In this document: positions 16,302 through 25,630 of the stretch, piece by piece
Layout: each line of letters starts with the position of its first letter
How positions within the stretch are numbered: position 1 is the stretch's first letter
Origin: Candidatus Gastranaerophilales bacterium
Lineage (GTDB): Bacteria; Cyanobacteriota; Vampirovibrionia; Gastranaerophilales; Gastranaerophilaceae
Length of the DNA stretch: 64,000 nt
Direction of reading: 5' to 3'
NCBI GenBank assembly: GCA_944324945.1
Contig: CALUYE010000006.1
Span: forward strand, 1-64,000
Program-made: the position numbers and the translations under genes
Notes under the pieces: model-generated
Database searches by the model: none
Told to the model about the DNA's origin: nothing
The model's input: only the letters and a program-made list of their open reading frames with translations

Positions 16302-16313
16302 TAACATTTTTAT
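16302..16313 (+). promoter_or_regulatory. -10 box placing a leaderless start (U32 gene)
   Basis: Extended -10 TGC-TAACAT with the hexamer at 16302-16307, followed by 6 bp and the ATG of the U32 gene at 16314. No Shine-Dalgarno is present. Transcription would start at or next to the A of ATG, giving a leaderless mRNA. Confidence 0.6.
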
Positions 16314-17540
16314 ATGAGCGAATTATTAATGCCTGCAGGCAGTATTGAAAAAATGAAATATGCGTTTGCCTATGGAGCGGATGCTGTATATTTAGGATTT
16401 AGCGATTTTTCTCTAAGAGCACTAAGAAAAGGGGAATTGATTGATGAAAACAATCTTTTTGAAGCGGTAAAGGTTGCAAATTCACTAAATAAAAAAGTTT
16501 ATTTTACAATTAATATTTTTGCTTATGATGATGATATTAAAAAATTAATCGAAAAAGTTGAAATAATAAAAGAGGCAAAACCCCATGCGCTTATAATAAG
16601 CGATGTCGGTATTTTAAGAGTTGCAAAAAAATATTTAAAAGATATTGATATCCACATTTCAACCCAGGCAAATATTCTAAATTCGCAAGCCGTAAAATTC
16701 TGGCGTGATATGGGCGCAAGCCGTGTTATTCTTGCAAGAGAATTATCTATTGATAAAATTGAAAAAATAAGAAAAGAAGTTCCCGATATTGAACTTGAAA
16801 TGTTTGTCCATGGCGCTCAATGTATGGCCTACTCGGGAAGATGTCTTTTATCGGATTATTTAACAAAAGGCAAGCGCCTTGCAAACAAAGGTAACTGTGC
16901 ACAGGCTTGCAGATGGAGTTATAAACTTTTAGAAGAAACAAGACCGGGTGAATATTATGATATCATTCAAGACGATTTTGGAACACATATAATGTCAACA
17001 AAAGATTTGTGTTTGATAAAATATGTTAAAAAACTGAATGAAATCGGGATTGATTCATTAAAAATCGAAGGAAGAACAAAAAGCCTTTATTATGTAAGCG
17101 CTGTTTCTAAAATATATCGAAAAGTGCTTGATAATGAAATGGATGTTGATTTTGCATTTAACGAACTGAAAAAAGTCGGTAACAGAGGATATAGTGAAGG
17201 ATTTTTCTTAAATAACAACGATTGCGAAAGCTATTCTTATGATATTTCAAAAGGTTTAGCGGGAAGCGACTTTTTGGGGATTATTCAAAAGAAAGTTGAT
17301 AACAATATATTTAGAGTATTAATTAAAAATAAAATTCAGCTAAACGACGAAATAGAAATCATTACACCTAACTATCAAGTCCTTGCATTTGTTAAAAGTA
17401 TTATCCATGATAAAAAAGGGCAGACAGATACAGCCAACACAAACGATGAAATAAATTTAGAATTAATAAGCCAAAATAACGACTGGCAAAAAGAATTTGA
17501 ATACGCACTTTTAAGAACAAAAGGTTTAAAGGAATATTAA
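16314..17540 (+). CDS. U32-family protein (TrhP-like tRNA hydroxylation)
   Basis: A 408-residue U32 protein. The N-terminal barrel begins LLMPAGSIEKMKYAFAYGAD. The family signature VHGAQCMAYSGRCLLSDY, then GNCAQACRW, supplies the conserved cysteines that in characterised members hold an iron-sulfur cluster, and KIEGRTKSLYYV follows. A C-terminal beta domain completes the fold. This length and order match the YegQ/TrhP group, which hydroxylates U34 of tRNAs using prephenate, rather than a true collagenase. The gene is followed after 1 nt by the YqeG-like gene, so the two form an operon. Confidence 0.82.
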   Translation: MSELLMPAGSIEKMKYAFAYGADAVYLGFSDFSLRALRKGELIDENNLFEAVKVANSLNKKVYFTINIFAYDDDIKKLIEKVEIIKEAKPHALIISDVGILRVAKKYLKDIDIHISTQANILNSQAVKFWRDMGASRVILARELSIDKIEKIRKEVPDIELEMFVHGAQCMAYSGRCLLSDYLTKGKRLANKGNCAQACRWSYKLLEETRPGEYYDIIQDDFGTHIMSTKDLCLIKYVKKLNEIGIDSLKIEGRTKSLYYVSAVSKIYRKVLDNEMDVDFAFNELKKVGNRGYSEGFFLNNNDCESYSYDISKGLAGSDFLGIIQKKVDNNIFRVLIKNKIQLNDEIEIITPNYQVLAFVKSIIHDKKGQTDTANTNDEINLELISQNNDWQKEFEYALLRTKGLKEY

Positions 17541-17541
17541 A

Positions 17542-18018
17542 ATGTTTTTAAAACCCGATTATAATATTGAATCCATTTACGATATTAATATAGTTGAATT
17601 AAAAGAAAAAGGAATAAAAGCATTGTTTTTTGATTTAGATTCAACGGTTATGAAATCAAAAAGCGGAAAATTCTCTTATAAAACGCTTCAATTTTTAAAT
17701 GATTTAAGGACAAACTTCAACCTTGCAATCATTACAAACAACAAAAATCTTGAATACATTAAAAAAGCAGAATCACAAATTGATATTCCGATTTATTACA
17801 GCGCCAAAAAACCTTCAAAAGCAACTCTTTTAGAAGCCTGCCATGATTTTAAAATCAATCCCATAAATTGCGCAATGATTGGAGACAGACCCTTAAGTGA
17901 TATCCTGGCTGGTATAAGAGCAGGCATGACAACCATTCTTGTTGATTCAATTTCAAAAGACGAAGAAACCCCGGTTGTAAGGTTTGCAAGATATTTAGAG
18001 AGATTAACCATTAAATAA
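17542..18018 (+). CDS. YqeG-family HAD phosphatase
   Basis: A 158-residue HAD hydrolase. Motif I is FFDLDSTV with the Asp nucleophile, motif II the Thr of IITNNK, a Lys follows in KPSKA, and motif IV is GDRPLSDILAG. There is no cap domain, as in the YqeG/GEP4 (phosphatidylglycerophosphate phosphatase-like) group. A role in phospholipid head-group dephosphorylation is known for the eukaryotic relatives; in bacteria it is less certain. AAGGAAT before ATG lies in the end of the upstream U32 gene, so they are co-transcribed. The gene abuts the convergent AsmA-like gene. Confidence 0.8.
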   Translation: MFLKPDYNIESIYDINIVELKEKGIKALFFDLDSTVMKSKSGKFSYKTLQFLNDLRTNFNLAIITNNKNLEYIKKAESQIDIPIYYSAKKPSKATLLEACHDFKINPINCAMIGDRPLSDILAGIRAGMTTILVDSISKDEETPVVRFARYLERLTIK

Positions 18019-21000
18019 TTATTCCCCAACAACCCACTTAAACATCTGAATCGAGCTTGTCGAAGTTGCTTTCCCGTTGATTTTAACCAGAAATTCTCTT
18101 GTTTTTGTATTTTCCCTATATACAAGAGGAGGAATTTTATCAATATCCGAGGATAAAACTTTCATTGTAAGCATTTTTTCAATAGGCGAAACCGTCAGGG
18201 ATTTAACAAATTCTTTTGTATCATCAGACATTTTATCAACCAATTTCTCGGTACTAAAGCTGCCTATGTCTCCCAAGACACTAACTATTGAAGAAGGAAT
18301 TCTGCCAAGAATTGTTAATTGAGTATACAAGGTTAAAAGGTTAAACCTTCCTTCCATATATAGACTCATATTAATTCCCTGCGATTTTAAATATTGAATA
18401 TTTGCCCAGGAGTCGTTTAATTTAATTGTACCTTCAATTGTTTTAAAATACCCTGTATTTTGCTTGGTGAGAGTTGAAATTGTCGAGTTAAGGGTTAACT
18501 TTAAAATGCTTTGAGATAAAATATTACCCGCTTGCAAAAAGCGCTCAAGTTTTGCAAACTGTGCCAATTCGCCGTCATTTATATTAAACTTCACATACCC
18601 TTGAATGGATTTTAAAATTGAATTTACATCAAAACCGTAAAATTGCGCGTCAATTAACGCCGATAATCTGCCGCTTGCAGCTATTTGATATTCTTTTAAT
18701 AAGCCGTGCATTAATCGTGTATTCAAACTTTTTAAAATTAAATTCAGACGGGTTTTTTGATTTTGAAGGTTTGAACTAATCACTCCTTCAATATTGCCGT
18801 CATAAATTTGCGCGTTAATTTTATTTAAATTTAAAATTTGATTTTTAAAATTACCTTCAAATTTAAGGTTATTTAAATCAAAATCAGGCATTTTAAATGT
18901 TAAAATATTACCTTTAAGATTGTTTATTTCGATTTGCGTTTTGTTGTTATTGTTTTTATTCAATAAATCAGACAATTTTTCAAAATCAATATATTGAGAA
19001 TTAAAATTAAGATAAGATGCTGTTATTTTATTGTTTTTATAACTCAATTGCGAGGTTAAATCAAAATATGAATCAAAAAATTTAGCATTAATTATATTTA
19101 TATAGCAGTTTGAATCTTTAATATTTAAAATTAAATCTTTAATATAAAGTCTTGTTTTCGGATAATTAAAAGAAGTAATATTTAAATCAGCATTTGCCTT
19201 TAGAGCTGATAATTTACCGTATAGTTCCGTATTCCCTGATATTACAAATGAAATATTATCAAAAGAAGGAAGATAAATAGATATTTTTTCGTTTAATAAT
19301 ATTTTTATTTTATCAAAATAGGGATTTTTATCGTTTAAGTTATTGATTTTACCTGTAATATCCGCAATTTTATTATAAGAATTTAAAATAACAAATTGAT
19401 TTATGTTAAGATTATTGTTTTTAATTGTAATATCAATCAAGGCTTTCGGATTATTTATATTTTTAATCACAATTAAATTATTTTTATTATTTAAAATTGA
19501 AGATATTTTTAGGTTTGTTTCAGGCATTTTTGAAGAATAGTTCTTGATAATTCCTTCAATATCCGCATTTATTTTATTTATAAAAACATTTGATTTTAAA
19601 ATTTCTATATCTTTTTCAAAAATTTTTAATTTAATATTTTTTGATAAAATATCGTAATTTTGATATTTAATTTTTAAATTAATTGCTTCTAAAAGAGCAT
19701 TTTTAAATTGGTTCAGTGTAATTTGAGGAATTAATTTAATTTCATCAATTAAAACAGAAGTATTCAAACTTTTTATATAAAGAGACAGATTTTTTAAACT
19801 TGATTTAGACTCAATTATCGGATTATTGATATTTCCCTTGATTTTTGAATTAATCTTTAAAAAACCTGATTTTATAACATAATCATTCAAATTTAGACCT
19901 GTTTTTGTTATTAAAGGCAAGTTTGATATAAACTTGAAAAATTGCGCAAAATTTATAACGTCTGAATTTATGTTAATATTTAAATTTAAATTTTCATCAA
20001 TTTGACCTTTCAGATTGAATTTTGATTTATCAAAACAGGCGCTTGTGTTTATTATATTTATTTTATTATTTTCAAGATTAATTATTGAAGTTATTGAATT
20101 TAGAGATAAATTTAATCTTTTGTGTTTTAAAATTGCGTTTTTAATTTTTAAATTTCCTTTTGAATTAATCTTTTTAAAATCACTTTTAATATACAAACTC
20201 GCGTTTAAAAATCCTTTTAATTCAATATCATCATAATTAAATTTCAAATTTGCAATTTTTGTTAAATTTTTAATTATTCCATGTAATTCTTCAAGATTAA
20301 TTTCGCTTGAATCAAGATTTAATTCTATAAATTTATTTTTTGAAATATCAACATAAGATTTTACTTTTATAAATTGATTATCCACAAGATTAAAATTAAA
20401 ATTGCTGAATATTTTATCGTTTTTAAAATTAATCAAAAGATTATTTTTAGGGATTTTTATTCCGTTTGTATTAAAAGATAAATCACTCAACTTCACATAA
20501 CCGTTTAAATTATTTTTCTTTATATCTTTATCTATTTTTAAATCAACAATACAATTTGAATAAAAATCAAATTTATCGGCATACAAAAAAGGGTTATAGT
20601 TTATTTTTTCAATAAAAGATTTAATTTTTTTAAAATTCTTATTTTTTGATTTATATGAAATTTTAATATCAAAATCAGACAGCTTTTTATTCTGAGCGTA
20701 AGATTTTCCTTTTGCAGATATTAAAAAAGGATTTTGACTATTTAATAAATTATATTTTTTTTCAACTTTAAGATTATTAAGAACTGTCCTGAACTGTTTT
20801 TTTATATTTTCATCATACAAATTTAAAATAAAATTATCGGCTGCGATTTTTATATTTCTGATTTTTAATTTGGAATTATTATCCTTTTCCAAAAGATTCA
20901 AAGGAATATAGTCAAAAGAATTGTAGCGCTTGTTTTTTGTAAAATTTGTATTAAGGGTTATATTTTTTACTTTGATATTATTTAAATCAATATAACCGAA

Positions 21001-21393
21001 AAATAAAGTAATAAAATTAATTTCTGCTCTTAAATTGCTGGCACTTATAAAATTATTATTTTTATTGTATTTTAAATTTAATTTATCCAAAGAAATACAT
21101 ACATCAAACTTATAATTAGGTTTAATTGTAATATTATCAACATCCAGAATTAATTTAGTATTTTTTGAAAGATAATTATTAATTACGCTCTCGACATTTT
21201 TTTCATTAATCAATTCAGGCATTAAAAATAAATACAAAACATAAAATAAAAGAAAAAGAAAAACCAAAGAAAACAAAATATTTCTTAAAAAAACGCCGAA
21301 AAAGCCTGCATTAAATCCGTCAAATTCACTTAACGCGCTAAAAATTCTATTCTTAATTCTCTTAATTCGACTTTTCTTTTTTATGTATATCAT
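18019..21393 (-). CDS. AsmA/TamB-like giant envelope protein
   Basis: A 1124-residue protein with one N-terminal membrane anchor (about residues 36-62) and a very long Asn/Lys/Ile-rich beta-repeat body facing the periplasm. The C-terminal 250 residues (INDGELAQF, FKTIEGTIKLND, MSLYMEGRFN, TILGRIPSSIVSVLG) match the AsmA-like C-terminal domain of the AsmA/YhdP/TamB clan. Such proteins form grooved beta-bridges that carry phospholipids between inner and outer membrane. It is the last gene of the tonB-exbB-exbD-exbD operon, 6 nt after the second exbD. A 1457-residue paralogue lies at 25631-30004. Clan membership is firm; substrate is unknown. Confidence 0.8.
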   Translation of the reverse strand: MIYIKKKSRIKRIKNRIFSALSEFDGFNAGFFGVFLRNILFSLVFLFLLFYVLYLFLMPELINEKNVESVINNYLSKNTKLILDVDNITIKPNYKFDVCISLDKLNLKYNKNNNFISASNLRAEINFITLFFGYIDLNNIKVKNITLNTNFTKNKRYNSFDYIPLNLLEKDNNSKLKIRNIKIAADNFILNLYDENIKKQFRTVLNNLKVEKKYNLLNSQNPFLISAKGKSYAQNKKLSDFDIKISYKSKNKNFKKIKSFIEKINYNPFLYADKFDFYSNCIVDLKIDKDIKKNNLNGYVKLSDLSFNTNGIKIPKNNLLINFKNDKIFSNFNFNLVDNQFIKVKSYVDISKNKFIELNLDSSEINLEELHGIIKNLTKIANLKFNYDDIELKGFLNASLYIKSDFKKINSKGNLKIKNAILKHKRLNLSLNSITSIINLENNKINIINTSACFDKSKFNLKGQIDENLNLNININSDVINFAQFFKFISNLPLITKTGLNLNDYVIKSGFLKINSKIKGNINNPIIESKSSLKNLSLYIKSLNTSVLIDEIKLIPQITLNQFKNALLEAINLKIKYQNYDILSKNIKLKIFEKDIEILKSNVFINKINADIEGIIKNYSSKMPETNLKISSILNNKNNLIVIKNINNPKALIDITIKNNNLNINQFVILNSYNKIADITGKINNLNDKNPYFDKIKILLNEKISIYLPSFDNISFVISGNTELYGKLSALKANADLNITSFNYPKTRLYIKDLILNIKDSNCYINIINAKFFDSYFDLTSQLSYKNNKITASYLNFNSQYIDFEKLSDLLNKNNNNKTQIEINNLKGNILTFKMPDFDLNNLKFEGNFKNQILNLNKINAQIYDGNIEGVISSNLQNQKTRLNLILKSLNTRLMHGLLKEYQIAASGRLSALIDAQFYGFDVNSILKSIQGYVKFNINDGELAQFAKLERFLQAGNILSQSILKLTLNSTISTLTKQNTGYFKTIEGTIKLNDSWANIQYLKSQGINMSLYMEGRFNLLTLYTQLTILGRIPSSIVSVLGDIGSFSTEKLVDKMSDDTKEFVKSLTVSPIEKMLTMKVLSSDIDKIPPLVYRENTKTREFLVKINGKATSTSSIQMFKWVVGE

Positions 21394-21399
21394 CTAAAT

Positions 21400-21783
21400 T
21401 TAAAGTTCAACGATTGAAATACTTGTAACTCCCGCATTTCTTGCGCTGTCCATCAATCTTACAACGCTTTCATGGTTTGAATCGCCCGATGCTTGAATTA
21501 ATAATCCGTCAGGTTTTAGAGTTATCTGCTGTTTTATGGTATTCATCAAATTATCTTGAGCAATTTCTTCGTTATCAATAATGTATCTGTTATCTTGCGT
21601 TACTTCAACGTTTATTGTTTTTGCTTCTTTATCAATTTTATCCGCCTCAACATAATCAGGAACAACAAGCGACAACCCCTGCTGATCCAAAATCGGCGCG
21701 ATAACCATCATAATAATAAGCAAAACAAGAAATATATCCGTCAAAGGTGTAATATTAATTTCATTAAAAGTTTGTCTTTTCAT
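21400..21783 (-). CDS. ExbD/TolR-family protein
   Basis: A 127-residue biopolymer-transport protein. It has a short cytoplasmic N-terminus, one membrane helix (about 12-32, NITPLTDIFLVLLIIMMV) with the conserved proton-path Asp, and a periplasmic domain of about 90 residues. It works with ExbB to convert the proton gradient into motion of TonB. It is the second of two exbD genes, 17 nt apart, whose first 25 residues are nearly identical while the periplasmic domains have diverged, suggesting a heteromeric ExbD unit. Confidence 0.9.
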   Translation of the reverse strand: MKRQTFNEINITPLTDIFLVLLIIMMVIAPILDQQGLSLVVPDYVEADKIDKEAKTINVEVTQDNRYIIDNEEIAQDNLMNTIKQQITLKPDGLLIQASGDSNHESVVRLMDSARNAGVTSISIVEL

Positions 21784-21800
21784 TTATTGCCTTTCGCAAG

Positions 21801-22259
21801 TTAATTTTGATTTTCGTTTTGTTCTTTTAATTCATTTTGCTGTTTTTTAGAAAGAGGTTCACCCGCAACAACCATTTTTTCAAAGCCTGCGTTTTGGGCA
21901 GCCTGCATAACTTTCATAATTTCCGAACTTTTCGTTTCTTTGTCTGCTCTAACAAGCACTTCTTTTTTTTCAAGAGTTCCTATGATTGATAAAAGTTGAT
22001 TTTCAAGGTCGCTACAGGGAATTTGCTTATTGTTAACATAAAACAGTCCGTCTTTTGTAATCGAAACGGTAGCATTTTTGACCTCAATTGCAAGTCCTGA
22101 ATTTATTTCAGGCATGTTAATTTCACTGTTTACCTGCTGGAAACTCGGCGCAATAACCATCATGATAATAAGCAAAACAAGAAAAATATCAGTCAAAGGA
22201 GTGATATTTATTTCATTAAATGTCTTTTTTCTTCCGTCGCTGTCGGATGTAAAATTCAT
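21801..22259 (-). CDS. exbD: ExbD/TolR-family protein
   Basis: A 152-residue ExbD with about 10 extra N-terminal residues, the same membrane helix as its neighbour (TPLTDIFLVLLIIMMV, with the functional Asp) and a periplasmic domain. The C-terminus is Gln/Asn/Lys-rich. AAGGAAA 6-7 nt before ATG supports the start. It lies between exbB (14 nt upstream) and the second exbD. Confidence 0.9.
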   Translation of the reverse strand: MNFTSDSDGRKKTFNEINITPLTDIFLVLLIIMMVIAPSFQQVNSEINMPEINSGLAIEVKNATVSITKDGLFYVNNKQIPCSDLENQLLSIIGTLEKKEVLVRADKETKSSEIMKVMQAAQNAGFEKMVVAGEPLSKKQQNELKEQNENQN

Positions 22260-22273
22260 GGATTTTTCCTTAA

Positions 22274-22924
22274 TTATTGAAGTGCAATTGAGTTGTTATT
22301 ATCTATATTAACTTCTTCATCGGAATCAATAAAGCTCAAGAATACCAGTTTTATTAATTTAAAATCCGATTCAAAACGTGCAACAACCGTTTGAAAATAG
22401 TTAAATAATATAACCGCAACAATTGCCACACCAAGACCTAACGCCGTTGCAATAAGAGCTGAAGCTATACCTGTTGCAACCGCAGCAGACTGGTTTCCTT
22501 GAGTGGCAAGATCCTGAAACGTATAAAGAATTCTCACAACCGTACCGAACAAGCCTAAAAACGGAGCAACACCGCCGATTGTACCAAGAATTGTTAAATG
22601 TCTTTCAAGTTTTCTTGTTGCTAAAGATGATGAAATATCGTAAGCTCTTGAAAAACCTGCTTTTTGTTCCGTATAAATTCTAAGCGCTTCATCTACCATC
22701 TCGGAAATTATGCCGCCCAGCTGAACCGAAATTCTTTGGGCAGCGCCAATATTATTTTTAACAAGCGCTTTTTGTAAACTCGGAATAAATTCCGATATGT
22801 TTCTTTCATTTTTTCGATAGTAAACTATTCTGTTGATTGCAACGTATACAACCAATATCGAACAAATGAATATCGGCGTTAATACTGCCCAATCCTGTGC
22901 TATAGCTGTTAACAATAAGTTCAT
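22274..22924 (-). CDS. exbB: ExbB/TolQ-family motor protein
   Basis: A 216-residue MotA/TolQ/ExbB protein with three membrane helices (about residues 10-32, 108-133 and 148-178). The central part GTIGGVAPFLGLFGTV and the third helix ATGIASALIATALGLGVAI are the conserved pore-forming segments. GGGG about 8 nt before ATG supports the start. It forms the proton channel with ExbD and energises the TonB protein encoded just upstream. Confidence 0.92.
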   Translation of the reverse strand: MNLLLTAIAQDWAVLTPIFICSILVVYVAINRIVYYRKNERNISEFIPSLQKALVKNNIGAAQRISVQLGGIISEMVDEALRIYTEQKAGFSRAYDISSSLATRKLERHLTILGTIGGVAPFLGLFGTVVRILYTFQDLATQGNQSAAVATGIASALIATALGLGVAIVAVILFNYFQTVVARFESDFKLIKLVFLSFIDSDEEVNIDNNNSIALQ

Positions 22925-22950
22925 GTTTTATCCCCTTTTTTCTAATTATT

Positions 22951-24168
22951 CTATTTTAGTACACTGTTTAATACATTATAATCAAATGTAAATTCAATCG
23001 GCACCGATTGTCCTCTAAATTCAGGCGGTAGTGGTCTAAATGGAGCCGTTAATTCAATTGCACTCATTGCCGCACGATCCGCAAGAGGAATGCCTGAAGA
23101 CTTTGTGATTCTATGCGAAAGCAATCTTCCGTCTCTTCCTATTGTAAATGTTATTACAATTCTTTTTGAGGTATCACCTTTTGGAGGAGACCAATTTCTT
23201 TTAATTTTTTGTTCTAAATCTCTCATATAAGGTCCCCAGTTCGGCTGTCTTATAGCGTCAATCCCTGGAGCGCCGTTAGGATTGCCGGGGCTTGGGTTTC
23301 CTCTTGATGAATAACCGTTTGAACCTGATGAACCGCGATATGCATAAGAACCGCTTGAAGGTCTTGAAGAACCTGAGCCTGAAGCAGAGCCTGATTTTGA
23401 AGCTGAAAACTTAGGAGTAATATTACCCGATGAAGTTCCTTTTGAAGAACCACCCTTTGATGAACCCGATACAGAAGGTCTATATGTTGAACCAACAGGG
23501 GCTTTTGAAGGAGGGGTTGCAATTTTAAAAGGGCTCTTTGGCGCTGTTGCAATTTTTGGCGCGCTCGGTTTAACGCTTGGTTTATATGAAGGCGCTTTAA
23601 TCGGTTTTGTTGCAATCGGCGCTTTAATCGGAGAAGGTTTTTTTGCGACCGTTTTAACCGTTTTTGGTTGAGTTTGCGGCTGTTTTTTTACAACCGTTTT
23701 CGGACTTACCTTTTGAAGCGGTTTTGAAACAGGTTTTGTTTTTGGTTTTTGAGCGGTTTTTGTTTGTTTTTTTAAAGGAGCCGAAGCAGGTTTTCTAATA
23801 GAAGGCGTCGGGCTTGGCTGTGATACTGCGCGTTTTGGATCATGTTTTCCTCCTGCGCGCGAGTCTCTATCCGAGCGTATTTTTGTATTGGGATTAATAG
23901 GCTTTTTAGCTTCCCCTTGAACAAGTTTAAATTCAACATCTTTTACCTGCATTTTAGGCTTTGGAAGATGAGGAAAAAGCATGGAATAAAGAGCAGAAAA
24001 ACTTGCAAATAAAATTATAAATACAATATGAAACACAACCGACAGAGCCAAACCTTTAAGCGGCTTGATTTCATCATTGTCGTTAAAGAAATTAGGCATT
24101 TTTCTGCCGATTTTTTCTTCTTCTAAAATGGATTGTTTTATATCAAATCTGTTTCTTATCTGAGACAT
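22951..24168 (-). CDS. tonB: TonB-family energy transducer
   Basis: A 405-residue TonB protein: cytoplasmic N-terminus, membrane helix (about 39-63), a long Pro/Lys-rich spacer (about 70-230), a Ser/Gly-rich low-complexity stretch (about 230-300) and a C-terminal TonB domain (about 310-400: LEQKIKRNWSPP, VITFTIGRDGRL, AAMSAIELTAPFRPLP). The spacer is much longer than in E. coli TonB (239 aa total) and should span a wide periplasm. It heads the operon tonB-exbB-exbD-exbD-asmA-like. No TonB-dependent receptor is in the window. Confidence 0.9.
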   Translation of the reverse strand: MSQIRNRFDIKQSILEEEKIGRKMPNFFNDNDEIKPLKGLALSVVFHIVFIILFASFSALYSMLFPHLPKPKMQVKDVEFKLVQGEAKKPINPNTKIRSDRDSRAGGKHDPKRAVSQPSPTPSIRKPASAPLKKQTKTAQKPKTKPVSKPLQKVSPKTVVKKQPQTQPKTVKTVAKKPSPIKAPIATKPIKAPSYKPSVKPSAPKIATAPKSPFKIATPPSKAPVGSTYRPSVSGSSKGGSSKGTSSGNITPKFSASKSGSASGSGSSRPSSGSYAYRGSSGSNGYSSRGNPSPGNPNGAPGIDAIRQPNWGPYMRDLEQKIKRNWSPPKGDTSKRIVITFTIGRDGRLLSHRITKSSGIPLADRAAMSAIELTAPFRPLPPEFRGQSVPIEFTFDYNVLNSVLK

Positions 24169-24234
24169 AATCTTTTAATTTCTAATAAATTATTTATTGG
24201 TAAAAAAATAATTTGTATTGCCTGAAAGGGTAGT

Positions 24235-24924
24235 TTACTGTGCTGTTAATGTAATCGGCTGTGTGAATAAAATATCGACTTCACTGTTTGAAGGAATTAT
24301 TACATCCTCTCCTTTATCTGCTGTTCTTTTAATCAAACCCAATCCTGCACCGATTGCAGTACCATAAACGGCACCTCTTCCGACAGACCCGCCTGAAACC
24401 GCTCCAAGTGCCGTTCCTAAAACAGCTCCTGAGCCTGCACCGATTACGGTATCTTTTGCATATTCTTTAGCGCTGTCTTTAGCTGTTCCTCCTTTTAAGA
24501 TGCCTGTTGAATCCGTTGTTGCAATAACTGCACTTATCGGAATGATATTATTGTATGGCGTTCTGATTGTTGTAAATCTGACTTGCGTTTTTGCGTTTCT
24601 GTTTCCAAAACCCGCTTTTTGATTAGAAACAACACTTCCCATTAAAACGCTGCCTGAGGCTGCTATTAATTGATTGTTATAATAAAAATCATTTGTCAAA
24701 ATCGCATTAACGCTCTGCCCTACAACGGCGCTGTTTGAATTTATCTCTTGCGATAAAACAGCTCTTGTTGTAATACCTGCAGGTACATATAAGGCATACC
24801 CTTGAAGGCTGGCTGAATCTTGATTTTGGCTTGAATTTGTAACCGTGTAGTTAGCTTGCGCATATATAGGCGAAACATTTATGAACAATATAAATAAAAA
24901 AAGCATTAAAATATTTTTAACCAT
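24235..24924 (-). CDS. Exported protein with glycine-zipper segment
   Basis: A 229-residue protein with a signal peptide (MVKNILMLFLFILFINVSPIYAQA). The mature part has a beta-rich region (residues about 40-140, with VGQSVNAILTNDF and ASGSVLMGSVV) followed by a glycine-zipper (about 155-200, IGAGSGAVLGTALGAVSGGSVG), which in outer-membrane-associated proteins can insert in or stack on membranes. GGAGG before ATG supports the start. It lies between tonB and another exported protein, so an outer-membrane or periplasmic role is likely. Family not identified. Confidence 0.7.
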   Translation of the reverse strand: MVKNILMLFLFILFINVSPIYAQANYTVTNSSQNQDSASLQGYALYVPAGITTRAVLSQEINSNSAVVGQSVNAILTNDFYYNNQLIAASGSVLMGSVVSNQKAGFGNRNAKTQVRFTTIRTPYNNIIPISAVIATTDSTGILKGGTAKDSAKEYAKDTVIGAGSGAVLGTALGAVSGGSVGRGAVYGTAIGAGLGLIKRTADKGEDVIIPSNSEVDILFTQPITLTAQ

Positions 24925-24982
24925 TTCATCCTCCGCAGTTTGATTTTATTTTAACACAAGATAAAATGTATATGCAAACTTT

Positions 24983-25528
24983 TTAAATTTGATAATCTTC
25001 ATCAAGGCGTATCAGAAGAGAATCCCTTGATTGAACTCCCACATGAGAACCGAACTGATATTCGCCCGATGGAACATATTGAAGAGTTCCGCCCCAGATA
25101 TTGCCGTATACTTTTCTTGGGTGAACTGCCGTATTGTATGATTCGGGGTTTGTTAAAGTCCCCCCTAAAACCTTGCTTCCGTTAGGGAAAATCAGAGTTC
25201 CTTCAATATCTTTAATTTCACCGTTTAATTTAACTATTTTTTTAATTTTAATACTCAAAGCAGCATTAACTCCTTTAGTTGGCATTTTTAACATGTCAAC
25301 ATAACCATAGAAAATATCCCCTTTTTCTATTGCCTTTTGCTCTAATATCCATAAATCAACAGGTGAAATAAAATAAACAATAGAGCCTTCTTCTAATGAA
25401 TCCGTTGATACGGGAGTTTTTGCATAAACTTTTATTAGTGCACCTTTTTGCAAATAAGGAACATATTCAAGAGCAAAAACGGTTGTTGAAAAAAATATTA
25501 AAAATATTAAAAATATTTTTTTTAGCAT
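24983..25528 (-). CDS. Exported beta-rich protein, unknown function
   Basis: A 181-residue protein with a signal peptide (cleavage probably after ...STTVFA, residue 19). The mature part is beta-rich with repeated short strands (GALIKVYAKTPV, GDIFYGYVDML, LSIKIKKIVKLNGE, LIRLDEDYQI). The alternation of a value-setting strand and K-x-x-I-V-K-L-N-G resembles the preceding exported gene product, so both may bind the same partner. TAATAT (25535-25540) is exactly 6 bp before ATG and no Shine-Dalgarno is visible: a predicted leaderless mRNA. Confidence 0.7.
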   Translation of the reverse strand: MLKKIFLIFLIFFSTTVFALEYVPYLQKGALIKVYAKTPVSTDSLEEGSIVYFISPVDLWILEQKAIEKGDIFYGYVDMLKMPTKGVNAALSIKIKKIVKLNGEIKDIEGTLIFPNGSKVLGGTLTNPESYNTAVHPRKVYGNIWGGTLQYVPSGEYQFGSHVGVQSRDSLLIRLDEDYQI

Positions 25529-25618
25529 AATTCAATATTAATGTATTTTTTTACATTTTCAACTGTTAAATTGTATGAATTTTGATTTAAAAACTCAATA
25601 ATTTGTGATAAAAAGTTT

Positions 25619-25630
25619 TATAATAAAACC
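25619..25630 (+). promoter_or_regulatory. -10 box placing a leaderless start (giant AsmA-like gene)
   Basis: TATAAT at 25619-25624 is followed by 6 bp (AAAACC) and the ATG at 25631. No Shine-Dalgarno is present, so the mRNA is predicted to begin at the start codon. Confidence 0.6.

Noticed and set aside
16314-17540. Collagenase / peptidase activity of the U32 protein
   Set aside because: Family name is historical; the motif order fits the RNA-hydroxylating iron-sulfur branch, and no peptidase catalytic residues can be pointed out.
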